A stretch of 22,939 nt of DNA from Deltaproteobacteria bacterium. Lineage in GTDB: Bacteria; Desulfobacterota_B; Binatia; UBA9968. The stretch is taken from the NCBI GenBank assembly GCA_016193385.1, contig JACPSF010000194.1, positions 1-22,939 on the forward strand, in the 5' to 3' direction. The notes below the pieces were generated by a model. It was not told where the DNA came from. It saw only the letters and a program-made list of their open reading frames with translations, and did no database searches. The translations under genes and the position numbers were made by a program. Shown here one piece after another: positions 14,976 to 21,770 of this stretch; positions within the stretch are counted from its first letter, which is position 1; each line of letters begins with the position of its first letter.

Positions 14976-15370
14976 AGAGCCGCGGGGTAATCAAATATTT
15001 TAGTCTTTTTCTGCTGTTGCTTTTGCCCCTCTTAGCAAGGGCGCAGGAGCCGGTAGAGCGCTGGCGCCGGTTGGGTCCGGACGAGAAGGCGACGATTCGG
15101 CGTAACTATCAGCGCTGGCAGACTCTCCCTCCGCGAGATAAAGAGCATCTTCGCGAAGAATGGAACTATTGGCAGAGTCTCCCCCAGGATCGGCGGGAGA
15201 GACTCAAACAGCGCTATGAGGAGTTGCGTGAGCTCCCGCCCAAAGAACGCTCGCAATGGCGCCGGAAATTCGAAGAAAACCGCAAATTGTCGCCGGATGA
15301 GGAGCGCGCGCTGCGCGACCGCCTGAATGAGAAGAAACGACGTGGACCGAATGGAAAAGGCCAGGACTGA
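14972..15370 (+). CDS. Periplasmic repeat protein, DUF3106-like
   Basis: A 132-residue exported protein. Residues 1-24 are a signal peptide with an unbroken leucine-rich core (FSLFLLLLLPLLARA, cut before QE). From residue 30 on it consists of five back-to-back 18-residue units with consensus xWxxLPPxxRxxLRxxYx (first unit RWRRLGPDEKATIRRNYQ, last ENRKLSPDEERALRDRLN), then a basic tail. This matches DUF3106, a family of unknown function often beside ECF sigma systems. The units predict a charged helical rod, which recalls periplasmic helical chaperones or sensors of the CpxP/Spy kind by style only, not by motif. Translational overlap with the anti-sigma gene suggests that it acts on that protein's periplasmic tail. 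Confidence 0.8.
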   Translation: MKSRGVIKYFSLFLLLLLPLLARAQEPVERWRRLGPDEKATIRRNYQRWQTLPPRDKEHLREEWNYWQSLPQDRRERLKQRYEELRELPPKERSQWRRKFEENRKLSPDEERALRDRLNEKKRRGPNGKGQD

Positions 15371-15416
15371 CCCTATCCCTGCTTCACGAACCAACGGCTC
15401 GTCGGCTGGACCCTCC

Positions 15417-15445
15417 GTTAACATTCGGAAATGGGAAGCGTCTAA
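15417..15445 (+). promoter_or_regulatory. Candidate ECF-type promoter of the glycine-zipper gene
   Basis: GTTAAC (15417-15422), 16 bases, CGTCTAA (15439-15445), 27 bases before the ATG of the next gene. It shares the -35-like GTTAA, the exact spacer length and the full CGTCTAA with the motif before the sigma gene at 13758-13786. Flanking bases agree partly too (ATT after the -35, GG and AA before the -10). Confidence 0.6.
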
Positions 15446-15472
15446 CAGGCAGAACGAATGGAGGGAAATCAG

Positions 15473-15871
15473 ATGAGAAAGGTCATAGCGGTGGTTTCAC
15501 TGGCATTGCTGTTAACCCCGTCGGCGGCATTTGCCGATAGCTGGAAGCATCGGCGCCCCTGGCATCGTCCCAGGACAGTCGTGATCCGGGAGCGCCATCA
15601 CTATGACGGGGCCGCCATTGCGGCTGGAGTCCTGGGAGGTCTTGTCACGGGCGTCATTCTCGATCGAGTTTTAGTTTCCGCTCCGCCTCCCCCGCAACCG
15701 GTCTATTATCCGCCGCCTCCCCGTCCGGTCCCCCGCGACCCCTACGATGAGGGATATTCGGATGGGTATGGTCAAGGTGTCGAGCGCGGCCGCCGCGAGC
15801 GTTACGAGCAGGGACGAAGACGCGGGTATGAAGAGGGCTATGAAGACTCGAGGGCCGGTCGGGCCTTTTAA
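15473..15871 (+). CDS. Exported glycine-zipper protein with polyproline and Gly/Tyr/Arg-rich tail
   Basis: A 132-residue exported protein of no recognised family. The ATG at 15473 is preferred over 15458 because GGAGGG ends 7 bases before it and the signal peptide then starts at once (MRKVIAVVSLALLLTPSAAFA). The mature part is basic and His/Trp-rich (KHRRPWHRPR), then has a glycine-zipper segment (AAIAAGVLGGLVTGVILD) able to insert in a membrane, a proline stretch (PPPPQPVYYPPPPRP), and a tail of repeated (D/E)GY and G-R-R units with alternating charge. It lies 102 bases after the DUF3106-like gene but has its own candidate ECF promoter. An envelope-stress role is inferred from the context. 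Confidence 0.82.
   Translation: MRKVIAVVSLALLLTPSAAFADSWKHRRPWHRPRTVVIRERHHYDGAAIAAGVLGGLVTGVILDRVLVSAPPPPQPVYYPPPPRPVPRDPYDEGYSDGYGQGVERGRRERYEQGRRRGYEEGYEDSRAGRAF
15851..15869 (+). terminator. Possible intrinsic terminator inside the end of the glycine-zipper gene
   Basis: AGGGCC (15851-15856) pairs with GGCCTT (15862-15867, one G-T pair) around a 5-base loop and runs into a TTTT (15866-15869) that includes the first base of the stop codon. The T-run is short, so efficiency is doubtful. It would end the sigma cluster. Confidence 0.3.
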
Positions 15872-16006
15872 AGCGCAACGGACTTCCGCAGAACAGATCT
15901 CGATACCATAGCATTTCTTCAAATGCCCGGCCCTGCCTGCCGCGGCAAAACCTTTCGGTTGATTTCAGCGGTAAAATTTGGAAAAAGGTGATGGCTACAG
16001 TCATCC

Positions 16007-16696
16007 ATGAATGCCGTGCAGTCGCCTCTCCGCTTTTCGAGTACCCAGGGCCATCCCTGGGTAGCGGTAGATGTAGTGGTCTACACACTGCATCGAAGGA
16101 GGCTCGAAGCTCTCTTAGTGGAGGTCAAAGAGGGTCCTTTTGCCGGCAAATGGGCCTTTCCCGGCGGGCTGATTGGCGCCGAGGAGTCTCTCGATCAAGC
16201 AGCGGAGCGAGAGATCTACGAGAGGACCGGACTCAGAAACGGCTACCTGGAGCAACTCTACACCTTCGGCAAGCCGGAGCGGGACCCGACCACCCGGGCG
16301 GTTTCGGTTTCGTATCTGGCGCTGGCGCCCTTCGACGGAGTCCAGCTTCACCCTGCCTCCAAGTACGCGGATATCCGATGGTTCCGCGCCGACCGTCTGC
16401 CCCGGCTTGCGTATGACCATGACCAAGTCGGGCGGCTCGCCCTGCAGCGCCTTCGCTCCAAGCTTCAATATACCAACATCGTTTATAGTCTGATGCCGTC
16501 GCAGTTTACTCTGGGCGAGTTGCAGGAAGTTTATGAGACGATCCTGCAGCGGCGCCTCGACCGCCGCAATTTTCGCAAACGCATCCTCGCTCTGGGCCTG
16601 CTGAAGCAGCTAAAGAAAAAGCGACACGGCACCCATCGCCCGGCTTCCCTCTTCGCCTTCATGAAAAGGCGACCGATGATTATCGAGATGGTGTAG
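16007..16696 (+). CDS. Nudix-domain protein with C-terminal winged helix, NrtR-like
   Basis: A 229-residue protein with an N-terminal Nudix domain (about 18-150) and a C-terminal winged-helix DNA-binding domain (about 160-229; QFTLGELQEVYETILQRRLD, then NFRKRILALGLLK). This architecture is that of NrtR-type regulators, which sense ADP-ribose or related nucleotides and control NAD or sugar genes. The Nudix box (54-76) keeps G54, E60, R68 and E69-I-Y-E72, but the second Glu of the EE pair is Arg73, so hydrolysis may be weak or lost. This fits a sensor role. The ATG at 16007 has no good Shine-Dalgarno sequence and other starts are possible. It converges on the minus-strand operon with only 3 bases between stops. 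Its target genes are not evident here. Confidence 0.82.
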   Translation: MNAVQSPLRFSSTQGHPWVAVDVVVYTLHRRRLEALLVEVKEGPFAGKWAFPGGLIGAEESLDQAAEREIYERTGLRNGYLEQLYTFGKPERDPTTRAVSVSYLALAPFDGVQLHPASKYADIRWFRADRLPRLAYDHDQVGRLALQRLRSKLQYTNIVYSLMPSQFTLGELQEVYETILQRRLDRRNFRKRILALGLLKQLKKKRHGTHRPASLFAFMKRRPMIIEMV

Positions 16697-16699
16697 GGT

Positions 16700-17491
16700 T
16701 TACCAATATTCCCTTGCCCCTTTGGGTCTGAGCACGACGATCTCCGTTTTGGCGGGAAGGGCGGCCTTGCTGACTACCAGAGTGTCGCTGTCGGGCCGGC
16801 GGGTGGGAAGGCCCTCCACGAAGGATTGCAGGATAAGGAGGTTGTCCCGATAATGCATGGGGATGGCAACCTTGGGTTTGATCTGCTGCAGGACTTCTCT
16901 GGCGGTCTGAGGGGGCATCGTGAAGGTTCCGCCGATCGGAATCAACGCGACATCGACTTTGCCGAGATGCTTCAACTGCTCGGGGGTAAGCGGGTGACTC
17001 AGGTCGCCAAGGTGAGTAATGCAAAGGCTGCCGAGGTCGAAGACGAAGGCCGCGCCCTTGAGCGCTCCCTGAAGCCCGTTTTGGTAAATCGGGATATTGT
17101 AGATGAAGACATCCCTGACGGTCGTGTTCACACGATTCCATTCGGCCCCGTAGCGCGCCAGTCCGCGCAGGATGATGGGATTGCCCCGGGCCAGCTCGAC
17201 GTAGTTGTGATTTGGGTGCTCTCTTCCCACCGTGACCACGTGAGGCGCGAGGTCGGGTGTGGGATACATCCCGGGGGCTAACGGGTCCGTGACGATTTTG
17301 GTTCCTTTGCGCGTCGTGATTTGGAAAAAGTTGTGGCCGAAGTACTGGATCGTGGCGTCGGCCTCGGCGGCGTGGGCGGCACGGGGAAAAACTCCGGCGA
17401 CATCCGGGTCTCGGCAGGCCGAGTCGGCTCCGGTGACCGCAGAGAGAATCATGCTGAGAGCGGCAAAGAAAACTGCGGGCTTTTTTTTCAT
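16700..17491 (-). CDS. Exported metallo-beta-lactamase-fold protein with altered metal ligands
   Basis: A 263-residue protein with a signal peptide (MKKKPAVFFAALSMILSAV, with several possible cuts up to HAAEA near 42). The rest has the metallo-beta-lactamase fold of the UlaG/UPF0173-like group: YFGHNFFQI (50-58), TDPLAPGMYP, IILRGLARYGAEW, THLGDLSHPL (H160, D163, H166) and IPMHY (H213). The key HxHxDH loop reads GREHPNHN (89-96). Compared with the SHEHPDHN I expect in close relatives, the first His is Arg90 and the Asp is Asn94. Two of the usual metal ligands are therefore missing, while H92 and H95 remain. It may bind a single metal or have lost hydrolase activity. It starts 5 bases after the ABC ATPase stop and is coupled to it. 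Confidence 0.8.
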   Translation of the reverse strand: MKKKPAVFFAALSMILSAVTGADSACRDPDVAGVFPRAAHAAEADATIQYFGHNFFQITTRKGTKIVTDPLAPGMYPTPDLAPHVVTVGREHPNHNYVELARGNPIILRGLARYGAEWNRVNTTVRDVFIYNIPIYQNGLQGALKGAAFVFDLGSLCITHLGDLSHPLTPEQLKHLGKVDVALIPIGGTFTMPPQTAREVLQQIKPKVAIPMHYRDNLLILQSFVEGLPTRRPDSDTLVVSKAALPAKTEIVVLRPKGAREYW

Positions 17492-17496
17492 GGGTG

Positions 17497-18258
17497 TTAC
17501 AGGGATAAGTGATCTCCGCCGGCGAAGCCCGATGACTTGAAAAAGTCGGCGACGTATTCGTTGGCCGGGCGCCGCATCAGGGTTTCGGCTTTGTCAATCT
17601 GCTCGAAACGGCCCGCTCTCATCACGGCGATGCGATCTCCCAGAGCCAAGGCGTCGACCACATTGTGCGTGACATAAAGCGTCGTCAGGCGGTTCTCGCG
17701 ATGAAGCTGGAGGATCTCGCGGCGCATCTTGAGCCGGTTGGGCGAATCGAGGTTGCTCAGAGGTTCGTCCATGAGTAGAATCCGCGGCGAGGTCGTCAAA
17801 GCCCGTCCCAGAGCCACGCGCTGCTGCTCGCCGCCGGAGAGTTCGTCAGGTTTGCGCTGATAGAGCCGCGCATCGATCCCAAGCCTTTCGGTCAGGGGGC
17901 GCATGAATCCCCGGATCTTCTCTTCCGACCATTTGCGGATCTTGAGCGGCAGGCTCAAATTGGTATACCGCCGCTCGTCGAAAATTCTCATGTGCGGCCA
18001 CAGGGCGAAGCTCTGAAAGATCATCTGCACCCCCCTTCGGCCAGCGGGGATGTCATTGACCGGAACGCCGCCGATGAAGATAAGTCCGCTGTCGGGCGTC
18101 TCCAGCCCGGCGATGAGCCTGAGCGTTGTAGTTTTCCCGCAACCGCTCTCGCCGACGATCACGAGGAATTCCCCGTCATAAACGAAGAGGTCGGCCTGAT
18201 CGACCGCGATCACGGAACCAAACCGCTTGGTGAGGCGGCGCAACGTGACGGAGACCAT
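17497..18258 (-). CDS. ABC transporter ATP-binding protein without adjacent permease
   Basis: A 253-residue ABC ATPase of the MalK/PotA/CysA-like type. Walker A GESGCGKT (36-43), Q-loop Gln82 in FQSFALWPH, signature LSGGEQQ (140-146), Walker B ILLMDEP (160-166), D-loop SNLD and switch His198 (YVTHN) are all intact, so it should hydrolyse ATP. It ends soon after the ATPase core, without the TOBE/OB domain that importers of this group usually carry. The segment after the Q-loop (RIFDERRYTNLSLPLKI) looks longer than the usual TVFENV-type sequence. No membrane component is encoded nearby; its neighbours are an amidohydrolase (27 bases upstream) and an exported MBL-fold protein. Either the permease is elsewhere or the ATPase serves another complex. 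Confidence 0.9.
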   Translation of the reverse strand: MVSVTLRRLTKRFGSVIAVDQADLFVYDGEFLVIVGESGCGKTTTLRLIAGLETPDSGLIFIGGVPVNDIPAGRRGVQMIFQSFALWPHMRIFDERRYTNLSLPLKIRKWSEEKIRGFMRPLTERLGIDARLYQRKPDELSGGEQQRVALGRALTTSPRILLMDEPLSNLDSPNRLKMRREILQLHRENRLTTLYVTHNVVDALALGDRIAVMRAGRFEQIDKAETLMRRPANEYVADFFKSSGFAGGDHLSL

Positions 18259-18285
18259 CGCGATAAACTCTAAACTCTTTCCTCC

Positions 18286-19203
18286 CTACCCGCTCAGCCC
18301 CAGCAGCTTTACAGCGTTCCCTCCCAGGATTTTTTGTTTGTCCTCGTCCGATACGGACAGGGCGCGGATGACATCCACGGATCGCTTGAGCGGAACTGGG
18401 ACCGGCGGAAAATCGCTGCCGAATAGAACGTGGTCGACTCCGATTGTCTGCACGGCGCACATGACAGCCGGTGGGTGCAGGCAGACGGTGTCGAAATAGA
18501 GCTGCTGGATGTAGCTAGCGGGGGGGCGGGTCAGCACGTCGGGCTCCCACGGGCCGAAGCTCATGTCCCGCCTGAGCTCATAACCGAAGCCCAGCCTGCC
18601 AGGAAGCATGGGCAGAGCGCCGCCCACGTGGGCCGCGACGATCTTGAGCTTGGGAAATTTTTCCAGCCCGCCCGTCAGGATAAAGCGGGCAAGGGAAAGC
18701 GTGGTATCGAACGGTCTCCCGAGCATTTCGGGGAGACGGAAAATCTCCATCTTTTCGTTCCCGATCGTAACTTTCGGTGGATGCACGAAAAGCGGAACGG
18801 CCAGCTCGCTCACCAACTGGAAAAAGGGCTCGGCTCGGGGAGAGTCGAGATACTCGCCGTTCACGCTCGAGTTGACCATGATACCTTTGAGAGCGTAATG
18901 GCGGACAGCCTTTTCTGTCTCTTTGAGAACCTCGTCGCCGCCAAATGGGATCGAGCAGGCAAGGCCGAGCAAATGCTTGGGATGCTTGGCGGTCACCTCG
19001 GCCGCGAACTCGTTGAATTCTTTGACGACCCCTAGGGGGTCTACCCCGTCAGGGGTCCGGATCCAGTTGTTGCCAAAGACAGTAAGGTCAACACCGCCTC
19101 TCTGCTGCTCTTCGATGAGCCCTTCGATGTTGAAAATCGCCGGCGGCGACTTCGGGTGTAACCAGCTCCTGGGTGCTAGGTGGGCATGACAGTCGATAAC
19201 CAT
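18286..19203 (-). CDS. Amidohydrolase-2 family (ACMSD-like) metal-dependent hydrolase or decarboxylase
   Basis: A 305-residue TIM-barrel enzyme of the amidohydrolase-2 group, which contains aminocarboxymuconate-semialdehyde decarboxylase and several aromatic-acid decarboxylases or hydratases. Metal ligands are in place: DCHAH (H6, H8), FVHPP (H141), AAHVGG (H192) and FGSDFP (D264). AAGGAG lies 8 bases before the ATG. The family members act on ring-cleavage products or hydroxybenzoates, and non-oxidative decarboxylation is the commonest reaction. Which reaction applies here is not visible. It is the first gene of a minus-strand operon (with the ABC ATPase and MBL-fold protein) and has a good promoter match in the gap to the divergent adenine-deaminase-like gene. 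Confidence 0.88.
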   Translation of the reverse strand: MVIDCHAHLAPRSWLHPKSPPAIFNIEGLIEEQQRGGVDLTVFGNNWIRTPDGVDPLGVVKEFNEFAAEVTAKHPKHLLGLACSIPFGGDEVLKETEKAVRHYALKGIMVNSSVNGEYLDSPRAEPFFQLVSELAVPLFVHPPKVTIGNEKMEIFRLPEMLGRPFDTTLSLARFILTGGLEKFPKLKIVAAHVGGALPMLPGRLGFGYELRRDMSFGPWEPDVLTRPPASYIQQLYFDTVCLHPPAVMCAVQTIGVDHVLFGSDFPPVPVPLKRSVDVIRALSVSDEDKQKILGGNAVKLLGLSG

Positions 19204-19230
19204 AACCGCTTCTCCTTACCTTTCGTTGGC

Positions 19231-19260
19231 AACATATTCGGTCGGCTGTGGAGTTGTCAA
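19231..19260 (-). promoter_or_regulatory. Candidate sigma70-type promoter of the amidohydrolase-ABC-MBL operon
   Basis: On the minus strand TTGACA (19260-19255) is followed after 18 bases by TATGTT (19236-19231). The -35 is perfect; the -10 matches four of six. It lies 27 bases before the start codon and leaves room for the AAGGAG at 19217-19212. For the divergent plus-strand gene I see no comparable match. Confidence 0.5.
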
Positions 19261-19310
19261 TATCGTGCCTACTGCCTTCTGCGGCCCGATATGTTAAAAG
19301 CTTCCTTGTT

Positions 19311-21080
19311 ATGATGCGTACCAAGGCTCAGATTGAGCGGCTCATTCGGGGCGCGCTTGGCGAGATCAAAGCAGACTTGATCATCTCCGGCGGGGAATTA
19401 GTCAATGTATACTCTGGTGAGCTACTTTCGGGGATAGAGATTGCCGTCGTGGACGGAAGGATCTGCTATGTGGGCCCTAGCGCGGCTCACACCCGCGGTC
19501 CCTCCACGGAGCATATCGACGCCAAAGGGGTGGTGATCGCGCCGGGTTTCATTGATGCCCACACGCATATCAGCCATTTCTGCCGCCCGTATGAATACCT
19601 CGAGGCCTATCTTGCTCATGGCGCGACTGCTTTGATCACTACCTGCGATGAGCTTGCCTCCGTTTTTGGCTTTGACGGGGTGAAGCTTTTTCTCGAGGAG
19701 GTGGAAAGGCATCCGGCGCGTGTCTTCACCATGCTCTCCATGGCGGCGCCGCAAGACCCGCTATTGTGTAGCACCCGCTCTTTTTCGCAGGCGGAGGTGG
19801 CCGAGGCTCTGGCGTACCCGCAGATTTTGGGACTGGGCGAGATCGTCTCTTGGGCACGCCTGATCGAGCGCGATCAGCAAATTCTTGAAAGGGTGGAGAT
19901 GGCATGGCGCGAGGGCAAGAGGATTGACGGCCATACGGCGGGAGCGAGAGATCAGAAGCTTTGCGCCATCGCCGCAGCGGGAGTTTCGTCCTGTCACGAG
20001 CCGATCAGCGAGGAAGACGTGCTCCAGCGCTTGCGAACGGGGTATTGGGTAATGCTGCGCGAAGGCTCTTTCCGGCGCGATCTCGAGGCGACCTTGAAGC
20101 CGTTCGTAAACGATGGCCTGAATCCTCAGCGCCTTATCTTAGTGACTGACAGCAAGGCTCCCGACGATATCGCCCGCGAGGGTTATTTGGATTTCGTTGT
20201 CAGGCGGGCTATTAAGCTGGGTTTGCCTGCGGTTCAGGCCATCCAGGCCGTCACTTTGAACCCGGCAACCTACTGCGGGCTCGATCGGGATATCGGGGGT
20301 ATCGCCCCCGGCCGATACGCAGATCTGGTCCTGCTGGAAGACCTGGAGGAAGTGCGGGTGCATTCCGTGTACATTGGCGGGAAAGTCGCGGCAAAGGCGG
20401 GGAGGACGCTAACGCCCAAGGATCCGATCTCGTTCCCGGCTACAATGTTCCGATCTCTCCCGGTTGGCGGTCCGATTACGCCGGAGTCTTTCCGTATTCG
20501 GTGCGCTTCGCCTTCAGTCGAGATCCGTGTCATGGAGCTTCTAAGTCTCAATATTACGGCGGAGCGGATTATGCCCTACACTGCGCTCGACGGCGGGCTG
20601 GAGGCGGATCCGGATCAGGATCTGATGAAAGTTGCGGTCTTCGATCGGCACGGCGGAACGGGGAAGATCGCGTTCGGGTTTCTCAGGGGGCTGGGGGCCA
20701 GGGTTGGAGCGATTGGCACGACAACTAACCTTGACGAGAATACCCTTTTGGTTGCGGGTGGCAGCGACCAGGACATGGCCCTGTGCGCTAATCTCTTGCT
20801 CGAGAGCGGCGGAGGGATGGCTATAGTTGACCAAGGAGAGATTTTAGCACGGCTCGATTTCCCTGTGGGCGGCATCTTTTCCCTCGAGCCTTGGCCGGTA
20901 GTCGGAGAGGGGTTAATACGAATTCACCGCTGTCTCAGGGAACGGGGCTCCCGATTTCGCCAAGGTATCTACGCGCTCTGCTTTCTCACATTCGCGACGT
21001 TGCCTGCGCTGCGTATAACCGCGCGCGGGCTGGTCGCCGTCAAAGAGCGGAAATTGGTGCCGCTGATCGTCGATGAATGA
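19311..21080 (+). CDS. Adenine deaminase-like amidohydrolase
   Basis: A 589-residue protein that matches bacterial adenine deaminase in length and layout: KADLIISGGELVNVYSGE, GFIDAHTHISHF (H84, H86), ILGLGEIVS (metal-bridging E177), DGHTAGARDQKL (H208), SCHEPISEEDVLQRLRTG (H229), MLREGS, LVTDSKAPDD (D280), then NPATYCGLDRDIGGIAPGRYAD and a C-terminal domain of about 200 residues. Known enzymes convert adenine to hypoxanthine in the cytoplasm. Differences from the standard motifs as I know them: HIES is HISH, DHE is CHE, and TDD is TDS. The metal site is complete but the substrate pocket has changed, so another purine-like base is possible. Tandem ATG codons at 19311 and 19314 lack a good Shine-Dalgarno sequence. 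It converges on the bactofilin gene, with one base between the stops. Confidence 0.85.
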   Translation: MMRTKAQIERLIRGALGEIKADLIISGGELVNVYSGELLSGIEIAVVDGRICYVGPSAAHTRGPSTEHIDAKGVVIAPGFIDAHTHISHFCRPYEYLEAYLAHGATALITTCDELASVFGFDGVKLFLEEVERHPARVFTMLSMAAPQDPLLCSTRSFSQAEVAEALAYPQILGLGEIVSWARLIERDQQILERVEMAWREGKRIDGHTAGARDQKLCAIAAAGVSSCHEPISEEDVLQRLRTGYWVMLREGSFRRDLEATLKPFVNDGLNPQRLILVTDSKAPDDIAREGYLDFVVRRAIKLGLPAVQAIQAVTLNPATYCGLDRDIGGIAPGRYADLVLLEDLEEVRVHSVYIGGKVAAKAGRTLTPKDPISFPATMFRSLPVGGPITPESFRIRCASPSVEIRVMELLSLNITAERIMPYTALDGGLEADPDQDLMKVAVFDRHGGTGKIAFGFLRGLGARVGAIGTTTNLDENTLLVAGGSDQDMALCANLLLESGGGMAIVDQGEILARLDFPVGGIFSLEPWPVVGEGLIRIHRCLRERGSRFRQGIYALCFLTFATLPALRITARGLVAVKERKLVPLIVDE

Positions 21081-21081
21081 A

Positions 21082-21507
21082 TCAGGACGGGTTCTTTTCG
21101 GATGCAGCCTCAGCCGAATCGGGGCGCATCAGGGGCAGGACCTTCCCCTCTTTTTCTCGTTTCATGGAACAGTGTCCTTCCAGGATCGCGCCGTCGCCGA
21201 TGACCAGGCTTTGGGTGATAACGTCGCCGACGACAACTCCGGGCGGTTGGATCTCGATTTTTTTGTCCGCTTGCACGTTCGCTGTCACCTTGCCGCGGAT
21301 TAGGGCAGAGGTGCAAACGATTTTCCCTTTGATGGTGGCGTGCTCACCGACGTTCACGTTGCCGTGAACCAGAATCTCCCCCTCAACCTCGCCTTCGATG
21401 GTCGTGGTTCCTTCAAAGAGCAGCCGGCCGTTAGCCTTGGTTCCGGGACCAAGATAGGCTCCTAGCTCTGAGAGTTGCGCCGCGGCTAATTTGCCTAATT
21501 CCGCCAT
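21082..21507 (-). CDS. Bactofilin family cytoskeletal protein
   Basis: A 141-residue polymer-forming cytoskeletal protein. Bactofilins form filaments of stacked beta-helices without nucleotide and help set cell shape or anchor wall enzymes at the membrane. The centre (about 20-120) shows the periodic beta-helix pattern: LGPGTKANGRLLFEGTTTIEG, then EVEGEILVHGNVNVGEHATI, KGKIVCTSALIRGKVTANVQ and GVVVGDVITQSLVIGDGAILEG. The ends are short, and the tail is charged. The ATG at 21507 is preferred because GGGGAGG stands about 4 bases ahead of it. A longer reading to 21648 would start inside a repeat element and adds sequence unlike the family. Confidence 0.9.
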   Translation of the reverse strand: MAELGKLAAAQLSELGAYLGPGTKANGRLLFEGTTTIEGEVEGEILVHGNVNVGEHATIKGKIVCTSALIRGKVTANVQADKKIEIQPPGVVVGDVITQSLVIGDGAILEGHCSMKREKEGKVLPLMRPDSAEAASEKNPS

Positions 21508-21618
21508 AACCCTCCCCTTATTTTTTAACCCCGAATCTAAACCGGATGGCTGATTTTGTCCAGAGCTCACATTCTCTTGCTGGCTGGGGGCCTTGCGAAG
21601 CCAATCTTGCGAAGGTTC

Positions 21619-21769
21619 TAACAGGCTGCGGAAAAACGCTCCGTTCACCCTTCGACGAACTCAGGGCGAACGGAGCAGCCCTTGAAATCATTCGCGATTT
21701 TCCGTTCTGCTGAGCCCGTCGAAGCATGAGGCTCTCGAAGCATGAAAAAACTTTTTCCACAGCCTGCTA
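21619..21769. mobile_element. MITE-like element with 19-base terminal inverted repeats
   Basis: TAACAGGCTGCGGAAAAAC (21619-21637) and CTTTTTCCACAGCCTGCTA (21751-21769) are inverted copies matching at 16 of 19 positions and bound a 151-base segment with no gene. Inside, GCTCCGTTCACCCT (21638-21651) and AGGGCGAACGGAGC (21663-21676) form a 14-base stem with one A-C mismatch, directly next to the left end. TCGAAGCATGA occurs twice (21719-21729, 21735-21745). The word CCCTTCGAC-AACTCAGGGCGAACGG resembles a repeat seen in many environmental genomes. No transposase is present, so it would be mobilised in trans. No clear target duplication flanks it. It lies between the response regulator and bactofilin genes. 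Confidence 0.65.
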
Positions 21770-21770
21770 C

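Noticed and set aside
21508..21648. Longer bactofilin starting at 21648
   Set aside because: The extra 47 codons run into the MITE-like element and read as low-similarity sequence; a good Shine-Dalgarno sequence supports 21507.
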